Assembly: GCF_900107925.1 (NCBI RefSeq)
Contig: NZ_FNUJ01000009.1
Coordinates: 310,001 to 374,000 of the forward strand
Origin: Amycolatopsis pretoriensis
GTDB lineage: Bacteria; Actinomycetota; Actinomycetes; Mycobacteriales; Pseudonocardiaceae
Reading direction: 5' to 3'
Length of the DNA stretch: 64,000 bases
Position numbers and translations under genes: made by a program. Shown one piece after another: positions 42,067 through 50,615 of this stretch. Under the pieces are notes generated by a model. That model did not search any database. It was given only the letters and a program-made list of their open reading frames with translations, and had not been told where the DNA came from. Position 1 is the stretch's first letter; every line of letters begins with the position of its first letter.

Positions 42067-42750
42067 GTGAGGCACGAACAGGTATTGGACGCCCTCGGCG
42101 CGGCGATCGCGAACGGAGAGCTGGCGCCGGGCTCCGTGGTGCGCTCCGAAGAGCTTCAGGAGCGCTTCGGGGCTTCGCGGACGGTGGCGCGCGAAGTCGT
42201 CCGGGTGCTCGAGACGATGCGGCTGACCAGCAGCAAGCGCCGGGTCGGCGTGATCGTGCGAGAGCCGGTGGAGTGGAACCACTACGACCCGCGGCTGATC
42301 CGCTGGCAGCTCGACGGCCCCGCGCGACCGGCGGCCCTGGCGACGCTGAACGAGCTGCGGTCGGCGATCGAGCCGTGTGCCGCGCGGTACGCGGCCCTGC
42401 GCGCGACCCCGGAGGAGCGCGGCCGGCTCGGCGCGCTGGGGGAGCGGCTGGCGCGCACGGCCCGCGCGCGCGACCTCACGACGTTCCTCGAGTTCGACAT
42501 CGCCTTCCACGACCTGCTGCTCACCGCGTCCGGGAACCCGATGTTCGCCCAGCTGTCCGAGGTCGTCGCGGAGGTGCTCACCGGCCGGACCGGGCACGGG
42601 CTGATGCCGCCGGAACCGCAGCCCGAAGCCATCGCGCTGCACTTGGAGGTGGCCGCGGCGGTGGCCGCGGGGGAGGCGGACCGGGCGGAGCGGGCGATGC
42701 GGGACATCGTCGTCCAGGCACGTGACGAGATCGCGGCGCTGGTCGAGTAG
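42067..42750 (+). CDS. gntR: GntR/FadR-family regulator of gluconate genes
   Basis: A 227-residue regulator: an N-terminal winged helix (QVLDALGAAIANGELAPGSVVRSEEL, then FGASRTVAREVVRVLETMRL) and an all-helical FCD domain with FDIAFHDLLLTASGNPMF and LHLEVAAAVAAGEADRAERAM. The Asp/His residues of the latter can bind metal and a carboxylate ligand such as gluconate. GTG 42067 is preferred to TTG 42058. It is divergent from gntK-gntP, with two matching operators between. Confidence 0.9.
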   Translation: MRHEQVLDALGAAIANGELAPGSVVRSEELQERFGASRTVAREVVRVLETMRLTSSKRRVGVIVREPVEWNHYDPRLIRWQLDGPARPAALATLNELRSAIEPCAARYAALRATPEERGRLGALGERLARTARARDLTTFLEFDIAFHDLLLTASGNPMFAQLSEVVAEVLTGRTGHGLMPPEPQPEAIALHLEVAAAVAAGEADRAERAMRDIVVQARDEIAALVE

Positions 42751-42753
42751 CGG

Positions 42754-42830
42754 CTGAAGGTGCCCTTCAGTGCATGTGACGCACTGAAGGTGCCCTTCAG
42801 TGCGCGAGATGCGCGGAAGGTGCCCTTCAG
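42754..42830. repeat. Three iterated palindromes with 30-base period (locus 2)
   Basis: CTGAAGGTGCCCTTCAG occurs at 42754-42770 and 42784-42800, and a CGGAAGG variant at 42814-42830. The period is exactly 30 bases with 13-base spacers, themselves partly symmetric (TGCATGTGACGCA). The array begins 4 bases after the gntR stop. It is the same family as 12124-12201. Confidence 0.92.
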
Positions 42831-42916
42831 CCCGCCGTCCGGGGATGCGGCGGGGCGGGTTCCGGGGTCGAGTAGCCTCCTCGGGTACTGGAGTTTTCTT
42901 CTGCCGGGGGGCACGG

Positions 42917-43801
42917 GTGAGCGCGGCGCGCGCGATCGGACTGGTGTTGGGCGTGGCGGCCGACGGCGCCCTCGGCGACCCGCGTCGGCGTCCCCCGGTG
43001 ACGGCGTTCCGCCGCCTCCCGCAGCGCTCGGGCGCGGTGGTCGCGGGCGTCGCGGTGGCCGGCGGCCTCCTGCTCGAACGCGCCGGCCGCGGCCGCCCGC
43101 TGGTCCAGGCGTCGGCGACGGCCGTGACGACGTGGGCGGTCCTCGGCGCGGCCGGCCTGGCCCTGCAGGGCACGGAACTGGCCCGCGACCTCGAGGAGTC
43201 CCGCTTCGACCCGGCCCGCGCGACACTGTCCGAACTGGACCCCCGCGTGGCCGACGGCCTCGACTTGGTGGGGCTCTCGCGCGCGTCGGTGGAAACGGTC
43301 GCGGAGAACACGTCGGACGCCGTGGTCGCGCCACTGGTCTGGGGCGCGGTGGCGGGGGTCCCGGGCCTGCTCGGCGCGCGGACGGTCAGCCTGCTGCGCC
43401 GGGCGCGCGTGGGCCGGCCGGGGCATTGGGCGATCGACCGGCTCGACGAGCTGGTCCACCTGGTCCCGACCCGCGTGGCGGCGGGCTTGACGGTGCTGGC
43501 GGCCCCGGTGGTCGGCGGCTCGGCGGGCGGCGCGTGGCGGGCGTGGCGCCGCGACACGATCGCCCACCCGAGCCCGAACGCGGGCCGCGTCGAGGCGGCT
43601 TTCGCCGGGGCGTTGGAAGTCCGCGTCGGCGGGCGGACGGTTTACCCGCACGGGGTGGCCGAGCTGCCGGTGCTGGGGGTGGGGCGGAATCCCGACGCGG
43701 GGCACGTGACGCGGGCGGTGGAGCTGTCCCGCGTCGTCGGGTGGCTGGCCGGGGTGACTTCGGTGGTGCTCGCGCTGATCGCGGGACTCCGCCGCCGCTG
43801 A
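42917..43801 (+). CDS. cobD: Adenosylcobinamide-phosphate synthase (CobD/CbiB)
   Basis: A 294-residue membrane protein: GLVLGVAADGALGDPRRRPPVTAF start, the conserved ENTSDAVVAPLVWGAVAGVPGLLGARTVSLL, then GHWAIDRLDELVHLVPTRVAAGL and HPSPNAGRVEAAFAGALEVRVGG. CobD attaches aminopropanol to cobyric acid late in B12 synthesis. GTG 42917 sits after a G-rich ribosome site. No cobalamin riboswitch was recognised upstream. In mycobacteria cobD (Rv2236c) is in the same neighbourhood as SURF1 and ptpA. Confidence 0.9.
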   Translation: MSAARAIGLVLGVAADGALGDPRRRPPVTAFRRLPQRSGAVVAGVAVAGGLLLERAGRGRPLVQASATAVTTWAVLGAAGLALQGTELARDLEESRFDPARATLSELDPRVADGLDLVGLSRASVETVAENTSDAVVAPLVWGAVAGVPGLLGARTVSLLRRARVGRPGHWAIDRLDELVHLVPTRVAAGLTVLAAPVVGGSAGGAWRAWRRDTIAHPSPNAGRVEAAFAGALEVRVGGRTVYPHGVAELPVLGVGRNPDAGHVTRAVELSRVVGWLAGVTSVVLALIAGLRRR

Positions 43802-43865
43802 TCTTGTAACTCCTCCGCGTATCGACAGGCGTAGCAACGCTTTCGCCGAGAAACGGGAGGATTTC

Positions 43866-44300
43866 GTGCGGTACAAGCACATTGCGGCAGGTGTGATCAC
43901 CGTGAGCCTGATGAGTCTCGTCGTGACCGGCACCGCCGAGGCCAAGCGCCGCTGCGGTCCCACCTACGAGCAGGACTCCGCGGGCAGCCTGGGCACGCCC
44001 TTCACGCTGAAGTCCAAGCACGACGACGACGGCCCCGTCGGGTCGTTCGTCGTCGGGGAAGAGTTCGAGATCCACACCAACGTCGCCGGCCAGACCTGGA
44101 GCATCACCTTCGCCGACAACGGCAAGGTCTTCTTCACCGGCGACGACGTCTCGACGACCACCGGAATCCGCGAGCAGCACCCGACCGCCAACCAGCCGGG
44201 CGTCACGCAGCACATGACCGCGGACGCGGTCAACCACACCACCGGCGAGACCATCCACGGTTTCCTGGACGTGCTCCCGGTCCCGGGCTGCGGCGGCTGA
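43866..44300 (+). CDS. Small secreted protein of unknown function
   Basis: A 144-residue protein with a signal peptide (HIAAGVITVSLMSLVVTGTAEA, cleavage likely near 26). The mature part starts KRRCGPTYEQD and ends PVPGCGG, so two Cys could link its ends. The middle (EEFEIHTNVAGQTWSITFADNGKVFFTGDDVSTTTGI) looks like a beta-sandwich. GTG start after GGGAGG. No known family recognised. It interrupts the otherwise conserved cobD-SURF1 block. Confidence 0.72.
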   Translation: MRYKHIAAGVITVSLMSLVVTGTAEAKRRCGPTYEQDSAGSLGTPFTLKSKHDDDGPVGSFVVGEEFEIHTNVAGQTWSITFADNGKVFFTGDDVSTTTGIREQHPTANQPGVTQHMTADAVNHTTGETIHGFLDVLPVPGCGG

Positions 44301-44314
44301 CGACCGTTCGCGAG

Positions 44315-44341
44315 CCGCGGCTGAAGGGCCCTCAGCCGCGG
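44315..44341. terminator. Convergent hairpin overlapping the PaiB-like stop
   Basis: CCGCGGCTGA (44315-44324) pairs with TCAGCCGCGG (44332-44341) across a 7-base loop AGGGCCC. The right arm contains the stop codon of the minus-strand gene. Its position between converging genes suggests termination. Confidence 0.6.
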
Positions 44342-44946
44342 CGGCGCAGCTGCGTCAAGGCTTCTTCGTCGAGCCGTCCGTTCCGCTCGGCCAGCCGGTC
44401 CCCGATCCGCGACCGGTCCTCGGCCGTCTTGTTGCCGCCGAACTTGAACTTCGCCCGCACGCCCGTGATCGTGAACTCGATCCCGCGGATCCCCGGCAGC
44501 AACCGGCGGCCCGGAGCTTCCGAAGCGCTCACCGGCGCCCGGGCACCGTCCGGCTCGAAGTGGCGCAGCTGCTTGTCCAGCAACGCCGCTTTCGCCTCCG
44601 GGTCGTCGACCAGCCGGACGTCGCCTTCCAGCTGGACCGTCGCGTAGTACGACGTCGGCACGCCGACCGCCGGATCGCCGGAGGTGTTCCAGTCCGCGCG
44701 GATGTAGGTGTAGTCGTCGACCACCGTCAGCAGCGCCCGCGGGTGCTCCTCCAGCAGCGGCCAGATCGGGTTGGGGCGCGCCAGGTGCGTGAGGATCGTG
44801 CTGTCGCCGTCGAACACGAAGTGCGCCGGGGTCACCACCGGGAGGTCGCGGCCCGCGCCGCCCGCGATCAGCTGGCCGAAGTCGTGCGTGGACAGCCACT
44901 CGCGCCATTCCTCGTTCGACGCGGCGTCCCAGGGGTGGATCAGCAT
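44332..44946 (-). CDS. FMN-binding PaiB-family protein
   Basis: A 204-residue protein of the PaiB/split-barrel flavin-binding family: MLIHPWDAASNEEWREWL start, VVTPAHFVFDG, ILTHLARPNPIWPLLEEHPRALLTVVDDYTYI, SYYATVQLEGDVRLVDDPE, and the GVRAKFKFGGNKTAEDR segment typical of PaiB. Bacillus PaiB is linked to sporulation and protease gene control, but actinobacterial members are mostly uncharacterised. The start at 44946 gives a complete domain. Confidence 0.88.
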   Translation of the reverse strand: MLIHPWDAASNEEWREWLSTHDFGQLIAGGAGRDLPVVTPAHFVFDGDSTILTHLARPNPIWPLLEEHPRALLTVVDDYTYIRADWNTSGDPAVGVPTSYYATVQLEGDVRLVDDPEAKAALLDKQLRHFEPDGARAPVSASEAPGRRLLPGIRGIEFTITGVRAKFKFGGNKTAEDRSRIGDRLAERNGRLDEEALTQLRRRG

Positions 44947-44996
44947 GACCTCAGTGTCACCGCGCCCAGTGGCCCGGAAGAAGGGCCAGTTTCGGG

Positions 44997-45824
44997 CTAC
45001 TTCTGATGGCCACTTTCGGCGAGCTCGTCCTCGGCGAGGATCTCCGCGACGGACTTCCGCCGCGACGTGGGGGTCGCGTCCAGCGCCCCGCCCGGCTTCA
45101 GCTCGCGGACGGTGAAGTACAGCCAGCCGAGCAGCGCCATCGCGCCGAAGGCGATCCACTGCAGCGCGTAGGAGAAGAACGGCCCGGAGTCGGTCTGCGG
45201 CAGCGGCAACGCGCCCAGCACGCCGGGCTGGCCGGTGTCGAGCTGGAAGTACCCCGGCCGGATGTCGAGCTTGCCGGCCCGGGCGACCACCCGAGAGTCG
45301 ACGACGTAGCTCTGCAGCTGGCCGCCGGTCGAGGCGTCGGCGAAGGCGTCGCGGTTCTTCGGGTCGGTCTCGTCGGCGCGAGCCCGGGCGGTGACCTGCA
45401 CGTTCCCCGGCGGCGGCGGCGCGTACGGCAGGACGCCGGACTTGCTGTCGAGCCGGACGTACCCGCGGTCGATCAGGACGACCGTGCCGTCGGTGGTCCG
45501 CAGCGGCGTCAGCACCTCGAAGGCGCCTTCGCCCTGGACCGTCCGCAGCCGCGCGACGACTTCCTTGTCCGCCAGGTACTGGCCGCTGATCGTGACGAGG
45601 TGCCATTCGGTGCGCTGGTCGGGCACGCTGCCCGGCGGCAGCAGCTGCGCCAGCGGCAGGGGAGCGGCGGTGAACGACGCCTCGAGCGCGGAGTTCTGCT
45701 GCTCGCGTTCGGCGTTGCGGCTGAACTGCCACGGCGAGAGCAGCGTGAAGCAGCAGATGGCGAAGGCGAACACCACCGCCGTCAGAGCCAGCCACCCGGG
45801 CTTGAGCAGGAACCGCAACCGCAC
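44997..45824 (-). CDS. SURF1-family cytochrome oxidase assembly protein
   Basis: A 275-residue protein with N- and C-terminal membrane helices (LALTAVVFAFAICCFTLLSPWQF and YALQWIAFGAMALLGWLYFTV) enclosing the SURF1 domain: PWQFSRNAEREQQN, then VVLIDRGYVRLDS. SURF1 helps insert haem a into cytochrome c oxidase. It is Rv2235-like and lies between cobD and ptpA as in mycobacteria. The tail has a hydrophilic segment KSVAEILAEDELAE. Confidence 0.9.
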   Translation of the reverse strand: MRLRFLLKPGWLALTAVVFAFAICCFTLLSPWQFSRNAEREQQNSALEASFTAAPLPLAQLLPPGSVPDQRTEWHLVTISGQYLADKEVVARLRTVQGEGAFEVLTPLRTTDGTVVLIDRGYVRLDSKSGVLPYAPPPPGNVQVTARARADETDPKNRDAFADASTGGQLQSYVVDSRVVARAGKLDIRPGYFQLDTGQPGVLGALPLPQTDSGPFFSYALQWIAFGAMALLGWLYFTVRELKPGGALDATPTSRRKSVAEILAEDELAESGHQK

Positions 45825-45884
45825 CCCACCACGGTAGGCCGTGCCCGGGTGCGCCCGCCCGCCGACCTCCGCCGGGTGTGACTT

Positions 45885-46343
<459 letters not shown>

Positions 46344-46451
46344 GCCGGGAGCGTAACCGTGGGCATCGCCGATACGGGCCCGGATGTCCCGTAACAACGG
46401 ATCTGCCCCGGACGAGTCAGACGACTGAGCACGACAGACGAGGAGGTCGTC

Positions 46452-46886
46452 ATGACCGCGGTCGATCAGATCAAAGGACGCCTGGTGAAACGCGCCGCTG
46501 CCCTTGTCGGCGTGTCGCTGGCGGTGCTGTTGCCTCTGTGGCTCGGTGAAGACCAAGAAGTCGACGGCTTCGCCGTCCCATTCCCACATCCGGCTCTTCC
46601 CGCCGAGCATGTCTACAACCGGCAGGACCTCGCCGGCTACACCGCGTCCGATGCCGCCGCGACGATGTTGGCTCGCGGGTACGCGGACGTCCGTTATTCG
46701 AGCGACTCCTCCCGGGTGCCGAGCGACAAGGGGTGTACTCCAGGCGAAGTCGTCGGCGTCTATGGCATCAGCCCGGACGGCGTCGTCTGGCTGCAGACCT
46801 TCCACGACCCGGCGGGTCCGGATCCGGCCGCGCCCACCCCGTACGACCTGTCGGTCAGCGCCCGGCTCACCAGGTGCGCCCGATGA
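46452..46886 (+). CDS. Signal-anchored protein of unknown function
   Basis: A 144-residue protein with a hydrophobic N-terminal helix (AAALVGVSLAVLLPLWLG, about 15-32). The exported part reads like a PASTA-type alpha/beta fold: DLAGYTASDAAATMLARGYADVRYSSDSSRVP, then GEVVGVYGISPDGVVWLQTF. Two Cys (GCTPG and the C-terminal RCAR) may pair. The ribosome site GAGGAGG precedes the ATG. The PASTA resemblance is only suggestive. Confidence 0.7.
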   Translation: MTAVDQIKGRLVKRAAALVGVSLAVLLPLWLGEDQEVDGFAVPFPHPALPAEHVYNRQDLAGYTASDAAATMLARGYADVRYSSDSSRVPSDKGCTPGEVVGVYGISPDGVVWLQTFHDPAGPDPAAPTPYDLSVSARLTRCAR

Positions 46887-47002
46887 GGCCGGGAGCGTAA
46901 CCGGCGGGTTCACCCGGTCACCCGCTCACTCGGCGGTACCCGCCGCCCCGCATGGCCACTTAGCGTCGATCACGCGAGGACGCGAACCGGAAGGAGAGCG
47001 AC

Positions 47003-47065
47003 ATGCACGGGTGCTGCTCGAAGTGCACCGGACAGGGCTGCGGCTGCTGCGGCAACTGCAACTGA
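47003..47065 (+). CDS. 20-residue cysteine-rich peptide
   Basis: MHGCCSKCTGQGCGCCGNCN, seven Cys in twenty residues, starts with ATG 6 bases after a near-perfect GGAAGGAGAG ribosome site and ends in TGA. The remaining residues are mainly Gly with one Lys, giving C-C-x2-C and C-x-C-C-x2-C groups like those of metallothioneins or metal-cluster peptides. No co-directional gene lies within 600 bases downstream, so it is not an obvious leader peptide for cysteine genes. A GC-rich inverted repeat follows near 47090. Function is unknown; metal or thiol buffering is a guess. Confidence 0.6.
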   Translation: MHGCCSKCTGQGCGCCGNCN

Positions 47066-47117
47066 CGCTGCACACGGCGCTCGCGGCGGCGGCTTGGACC
47101 CGCCGCCGGGGCGCCTC

Positions 47118-47675
47118 TCAACGCGGCAGGCAGGTCGCCGACGTCGCTTCGGCCAATGCCCGCGCGTGCAACGCGTCGAACCGGTGGACCACCTCCGCCA
47201 TGACCGTCGCCGCTCGCTGACGAACCGGGCACGACACAGACGCGCGCACGGGCAGCGTCGCCGCCAACTCCGTCAACAACCCCGCGTTCACCCGATCGAT
47301 CACCGGGCGGATCTGCGACAGGTCCGGCCGGGTCGTCGGCACCTCCGACGGGTGCGCGTCCCAGCGGGCGTACCAGCCCCGCTGCACCAGCTTGTTCGCC
47401 TCGATCTGGGCGCGGAAGAACCGCACCGCGTCCGCCGGGTCCAGGCCCAGCCCCGGCGCCTGCGCCGACACCGAGTCGTAGATCTGCTGCTCGCGCGCCG
47501 GGTCGTCGATCGGGGACGGTGTTCCGTACTTCGCCGCCGCCACCTGGTCCGCGATCGCGACTCTCCGCGCCGCCAGGTCGGTCAGCCGCCACAGGCCGGA
47601 CGCCGAAGCCGAAGCCGGGACCGAAGCCAGGACCAGGCCCGACACCACCGCGATGAGCACAGCCAGTACTCGCAT
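47118..47675 (-). CDS. Secreted chorismate mutase (AroQ gamma type)
   Basis: A 185-residue protein with a signal peptide (VLAVLIAVVSGLVLASVPASASA). The all-helical chorismate mutase domain contains LTDLAARRVAIADQVAAAKYG, DDPAREQQIYDSVSAQAPGLGLDP and FFRAQIEANKLVQRGWYARWD, as in periplasmic and secreted Rv1885c-like enzymes. Two Cys (VSCPVRQRA and ATCLPR) can form the usual disulfide. It converts chorismate to prephenate outside the cytoplasm, a puzzling location shared by the family. It is divergent from the nif3-like gene, 31 bases apart. Confidence 0.88.
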   Translation of the reverse strand: MRVLAVLIAVVSGLVLASVPASASASGLWRLTDLAARRVAIADQVAAAKYGTPSPIDDPAREQQIYDSVSAQAPGLGLDPADAVRFFRAQIEANKLVQRGWYARWDAHPSEVPTTRPDLSQIRPVIDRVNAGLLTELAATLPVRASVSCPVRQRAATVMAEVVHRFDALHARALAEATSATCLPR

Positions 47676-47706
47676 GGCCCGCGACCGTACATGCGAAGAT
47701 CCCCCG

Positions 47707-48528
47707 GTGCCCGCGCTTTCCGAAATCATCACCGTCCTGGAGCAGGCCTATCCGCCCGCGCTCGCCGAGTCGTGGGACGCCGTCGGCCTCGTCTGCGGCG
47801 ACCCCGCCGAACCCGTCACGCGCGTGCTCTTCTGCGTCGACCCCGTCGCCGAAACGATCGACGAAGCCGCCGCGCTCGGCGCGCAGCTGATCGTCGCCCA
47901 CCACCCGCTGCTCCTGCGCGGGGTGCACGGCGTCCCGGCCGACACCGCCAAGGGCTCCCTCGTGCACCGCATGATCCGCGACGGCATCGCCCTCTTCTGC
48001 GCGCACACCAACGCCGACTCCGCCGACCCCGGCGTGTCCGACGCCCTCGCCGAAGCGATCGGCCTGCGCGTGACCGGCCCCCTCGAACCCAACGCGGACG
48101 GCGTCACCGGCATCGGCCGCCTCGGCGAGCTGCCCGAGCCCGAGCCGTTCGCGCGGTTCGTCCAGCGGGTCGCCGACGCGCTGCCCGCGACCGTGCCCGG
48201 CGTACTCGGTGCCGGGGACGCCGACCGCCCGATCCGCACCGTCGCCGTCTCCGGCGGCGCCGGGGACTCCTACCTCGAGCAGGCCACCGCGGCCGGCGTC
48301 GACGCCTTCGTCACCGCCGACCTGCGGCATCACCCCGCCGGCGAGCACCTGGCGAACCCGGGCGCCGTGCCCGCGCTGGTCGGGCTGACCCACTGGGCCA
48401 GCGAATGGCCGTGGTGCGGGCAAGCCTCGGCGGTCGTGGCCGACGCCTTTGCGGGTAACGTCGACGTTCACGTCTCCACGCGGTGCACCGACCCGTGGAA
48501 CGTCCGCGCCGAGCGCACATCGATTTAG
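47707..48528 (+). CDS. Nif3-like dinuclear metal-binding protein
   Basis: A 273-residue Nif3/YbgI family protein: ESWDAVGLVCGDP, the metal ligands in IVAHHPLLLRGVHG and FCAHTNADSA, and the C-terminal ADLRHHPAGEHLANPGAVPALVGLTHWASEWPW. The fold binds two metals; some members are annotated as GTP cyclohydrolase I type 2, but the activity is unsettled. GTG 47707 follows the signal region of the divergent gene. It starts the Nif3-Zn ribbon-RNase H operon (Rv2230c-Rv2228c order). Confidence 0.92.
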   Translation: MPALSEIITVLEQAYPPALAESWDAVGLVCGDPAEPVTRVLFCVDPVAETIDEAAALGAQLIVAHHPLLLRGVHGVPADTAKGSLVHRMIRDGIALFCAHTNADSADPGVSDALAEAIGLRVTGPLEPNADGVTGIGRLGELPEPEPFARFVQRVADALPATVPGVLGAGDADRPIRTVAVSGGAGDSYLEQATAAGVDAFVTADLRHHPAGEHLANPGAVPALVGLTHWASEWPWCGQASAVVADAFAGNVDVHVSTRCTDPWNVRAERTSI

Positions 48529-48537
48529 AGGAGCACC

Positions 48538-49275
48538 GTGAAGGCCGAACCCGCCGTGCAGCGCCAGTTGCTCGAGCTCGCCAAGGTGGACGCCGAGCTC
48601 TCGCGCACCGCGCACCGCCGCCGCACCCTGCCCGAGCTGGCCGAGATCGACGCGGGGGAGAAGACCGCCCGCGAGCGCCGCGACGCGCTCGTGTCCGTGG
48701 AGACCGCCGCCTCCGACCTCGACCGCGAGATCGCCCGGCAGGAGAAGGAGATCGAGTCGGTGCGCGCCCGCGAGGACCGCGACCGCAAGCTCCTGGCGGG
48801 CGGCTCGGTCAACGCGAAGCAGATGACCGACATCGAGCACGAGCTGCAGACCCTGCAGCGCCGCCAGAGCGCGCTCGAGGACGACCTGCTGGAGCTGATG
48901 GAGCAGCGCGAGGCACTCGGCCTGGACGCGCAGCGCACCGGCGCCGAGGTCGACAAGGCCGAGGCCGAGGTCGCCGCCGCCGTCGCCCGCCGCGACGAGG
49001 CGTTCAAGGACCTCGACACCACCCGCGCGCGCCGCGACGAAGACCGCGCGAAGCTGCTGCCGCGCTTCCCGGAGCCGCTGCTCAAGCTGTACGAGCGCGT
49101 CCGCGAGCACAAGGGCATCGGCGCCGCGCTGCTGCGGGCCCGCCGCTGTGGCGCGTGCCAGCTGGAAATGGACCGCAACACGATCGCCGAGATCAAGGCG
49201 GCGCCGGAGGACGACGTCATCCAGTGCGAGAACTGCGGTGCGGTGCTGGTCCGGACCATGGAGTCGGGTCTGTGA
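48538..49275 (+). CDS. Coiled-coil zinc-ribbon protein (Rv2229c-like)
   Basis: A 245-residue protein. Long charged heptad-rich helices cover about residues 10-180 (DLDREIARQEKEIESVRARED, ELQTLQRRQSALEDDLLELMEQRE), and a C4 zinc ribbon follows with CGACQLEM and CENCGAVLVR. Relatives include the CT398/HP0958 chaperone-like proteins that bind RNA or membrane machinery. It starts 9 bases after nif3 and overlaps the RNase H gene as GTGA. Confidence 0.9.
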   Translation: MKAEPAVQRQLLELAKVDAELSRTAHRRRTLPELAEIDAGEKTARERRDALVSVETAASDLDREIARQEKEIESVRAREDRDRKLLAGGSVNAKQMTDIEHELQTLQRRQSALEDDLLELMEQREALGLDAQRTGAEVDKAEAEVAAAVARRDEAFKDLDTTRARRDEDRAKLLPRFPEPLLKLYERVREHKGIGAALLRARRCGACQLEMDRNTIAEIKAAPEDDVIQCENCGAVLVRTMESGL

Positions 49276-50432
49276 CCTCGCACGTCGTCATCGAGGCCGA
49301 CGGCGGCTCGCGGGGCAACCCCGGCCCGGCCGGCTACGGCGCCGTCGTCAAGGACAGCGACGGCGAGGTCCTCGCCGAGCGCAAGGAAAGCCTCGGCGTC
49401 GTCACGAACAACGTCGCCGAGTACAACGGGCTCATCGCCGGGCTGACCGCCGCGGCCGAGCTCGGAGCGTCCACTGTGGACGTCCGGATGGACTCGAAGC
49501 TCGTGGTCGAGCAGATGTCCGGGCGCTGGAAGATCAAGCACCCGGACATGCAGCCGCTCGCCGAACGCGCCAAGGAACTGGCGGCCGGCTTCTCGCGCGT
49601 CAAGTACGAGTGGATCCCGCGGGCGCAGAACTCCCACGCCGACCGGCTCGCCAACGAGGCGATGGACGCGGCTGCCGGCAAGCCGGCCGCGGCGCTGGGA
49701 CAAGCCGGGACTTCGTCGCGGAGCCCCGAAGGAACGCCGAAGCCGAAGCTGCCGACCCGCAAACCCGACCGCGCGACGGTCGCCTGGACCGGTGCGCAGG
49801 GCTCCCCGACCCGGCTGCTCCTGCTGCGCCACGGCCAGACGGAGATGTCGGCGCTGCGCCGCTACTCCGGCCGCGGCGACGTCCCGCTGACCGAGCTGGG
49901 CCGCTCCCAGGCCGCCGCGGCGGCGAAGCGGCTGGCCGCGATGGACGGCCTGGTCGTCGACGGCGAGTCCGTTCCGATCATCTCCTCGCCGCTCACGCGC
50001 ACGAAGCAGACCGCGCAGGCCGTCGCCGACGCGCTCGGCGGCCGCGTCGAGACCCACCCCGGCCTCATCGAGACCGACTTCGGCGACTGGGAGGGCCTGA
50101 CCTTCGCCGAAGCGGCCGACCGCGACCCCGAGCTGCACGCGTCCTGGCTGGGCGACAGCTCGGTGCCGCCGCCCGGCGGGGAGAGCTTCGACGTCGTCCA
50201 CCGGCGCGTCCGCAAGGCCCGCGACGAGCTCATCGCCGAGCACGGCGGCAAGACGTTGCTGCTGGTCAGCCACGTGACGCCGATCAAGACGCTGCTCCGG
50301 ATGGGCCTCGACGCGGGCCCCCAGCTGCTGTTCCGGCTGCACCTCGACCTGGCGTCGCTGTCGATCGTCGAGTTCTACCCGGACGGGAACGCGTCGGTCC
50401 GGCTGGTCAACGACACCTCGCACCTGGCCTGA
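49272..50432 (+). CDS. Bifunctional RNase H (type I) / CobC-like phosphatase
   Basis: A 386-residue fusion. Residues 1-135 are RNase HI: VIEADGGSRGNPGPAGYGAVV with its first Asp, EYNGLIAGLTAAAELG with Glu, RMDSKLVVEQMSGRWKIKH with Asp, and HADRLANEAMD. After a Pro/Lys linker, residues 175-386 are a histidine phosphatase with LLLRHGQTEMS and VSHVTPIKTLL. The mycobacterial homologue Rv2228c degrades RNA in RNA-DNA hybrids and hydrolyses alpha-ribazole phosphate, linking it to B12 synthesis; cobD lies 6 kb upstream. Confidence 0.95.
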   Translation: MTSHVVIEADGGSRGNPGPAGYGAVVKDSDGEVLAERKESLGVVTNNVAEYNGLIAGLTAAAELGASTVDVRMDSKLVVEQMSGRWKIKHPDMQPLAERAKELAAGFSRVKYEWIPRAQNSHADRLANEAMDAAAGKPAAALGQAGTSSRSPEGTPKPKLPTRKPDRATVAWTGAQGSPTRLLLLRHGQTEMSALRRYSGRGDVPLTELGRSQAAAAAKRLAAMDGLVVDGESVPIISSPLTRTKQTAQAVADALGGRVETHPGLIETDFGDWEGLTFAEAADRDPELHASWLGDSSVPPPGGESFDVVHRRVRKARDELIAEHGGKTLLLVSHVTPIKTLLRMGLDAGPQLLFRLHLDLASLSIVEFYPDGNASVRLVNDTSHLA

Positions 50433-50615
50433 CCGGTCAAATGTGGGGTGGATCACGCTCAATGCCGACGCGTGGCCGACCCCGGATGGGGTATTGGCTA
50501 CAGTGTCTCGACCGCGTCGCCGCGGTGGCGGATCCACAGCTGGGTCCACTTCAGGGGGCGCCAGCTCGCGCGTATCCCACCGGCAGAAGCCTGCGGGCGG
50601 AACAGTGACGAGGAC

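Noticed and set aside
42754..42830. Resemblance to a short CRISPR array
   Set aside because: Repeats are palindromic over their whole length, spacers are only 13 bases and similar to one another, and no cas gene is present.
42833..42916. Possible cobalamin riboswitch before cobD
   Set aside because: The leader is only about 85 bases and lacks a recognisable B12 box.
47003..47065. Cys-rich peptide as a cysteine-sensing leader (attenuator)
   Set aside because: No co-directional sulfur gene follows; the next genes are a minus-strand chorismate mutase and a distant nif3-like gene.
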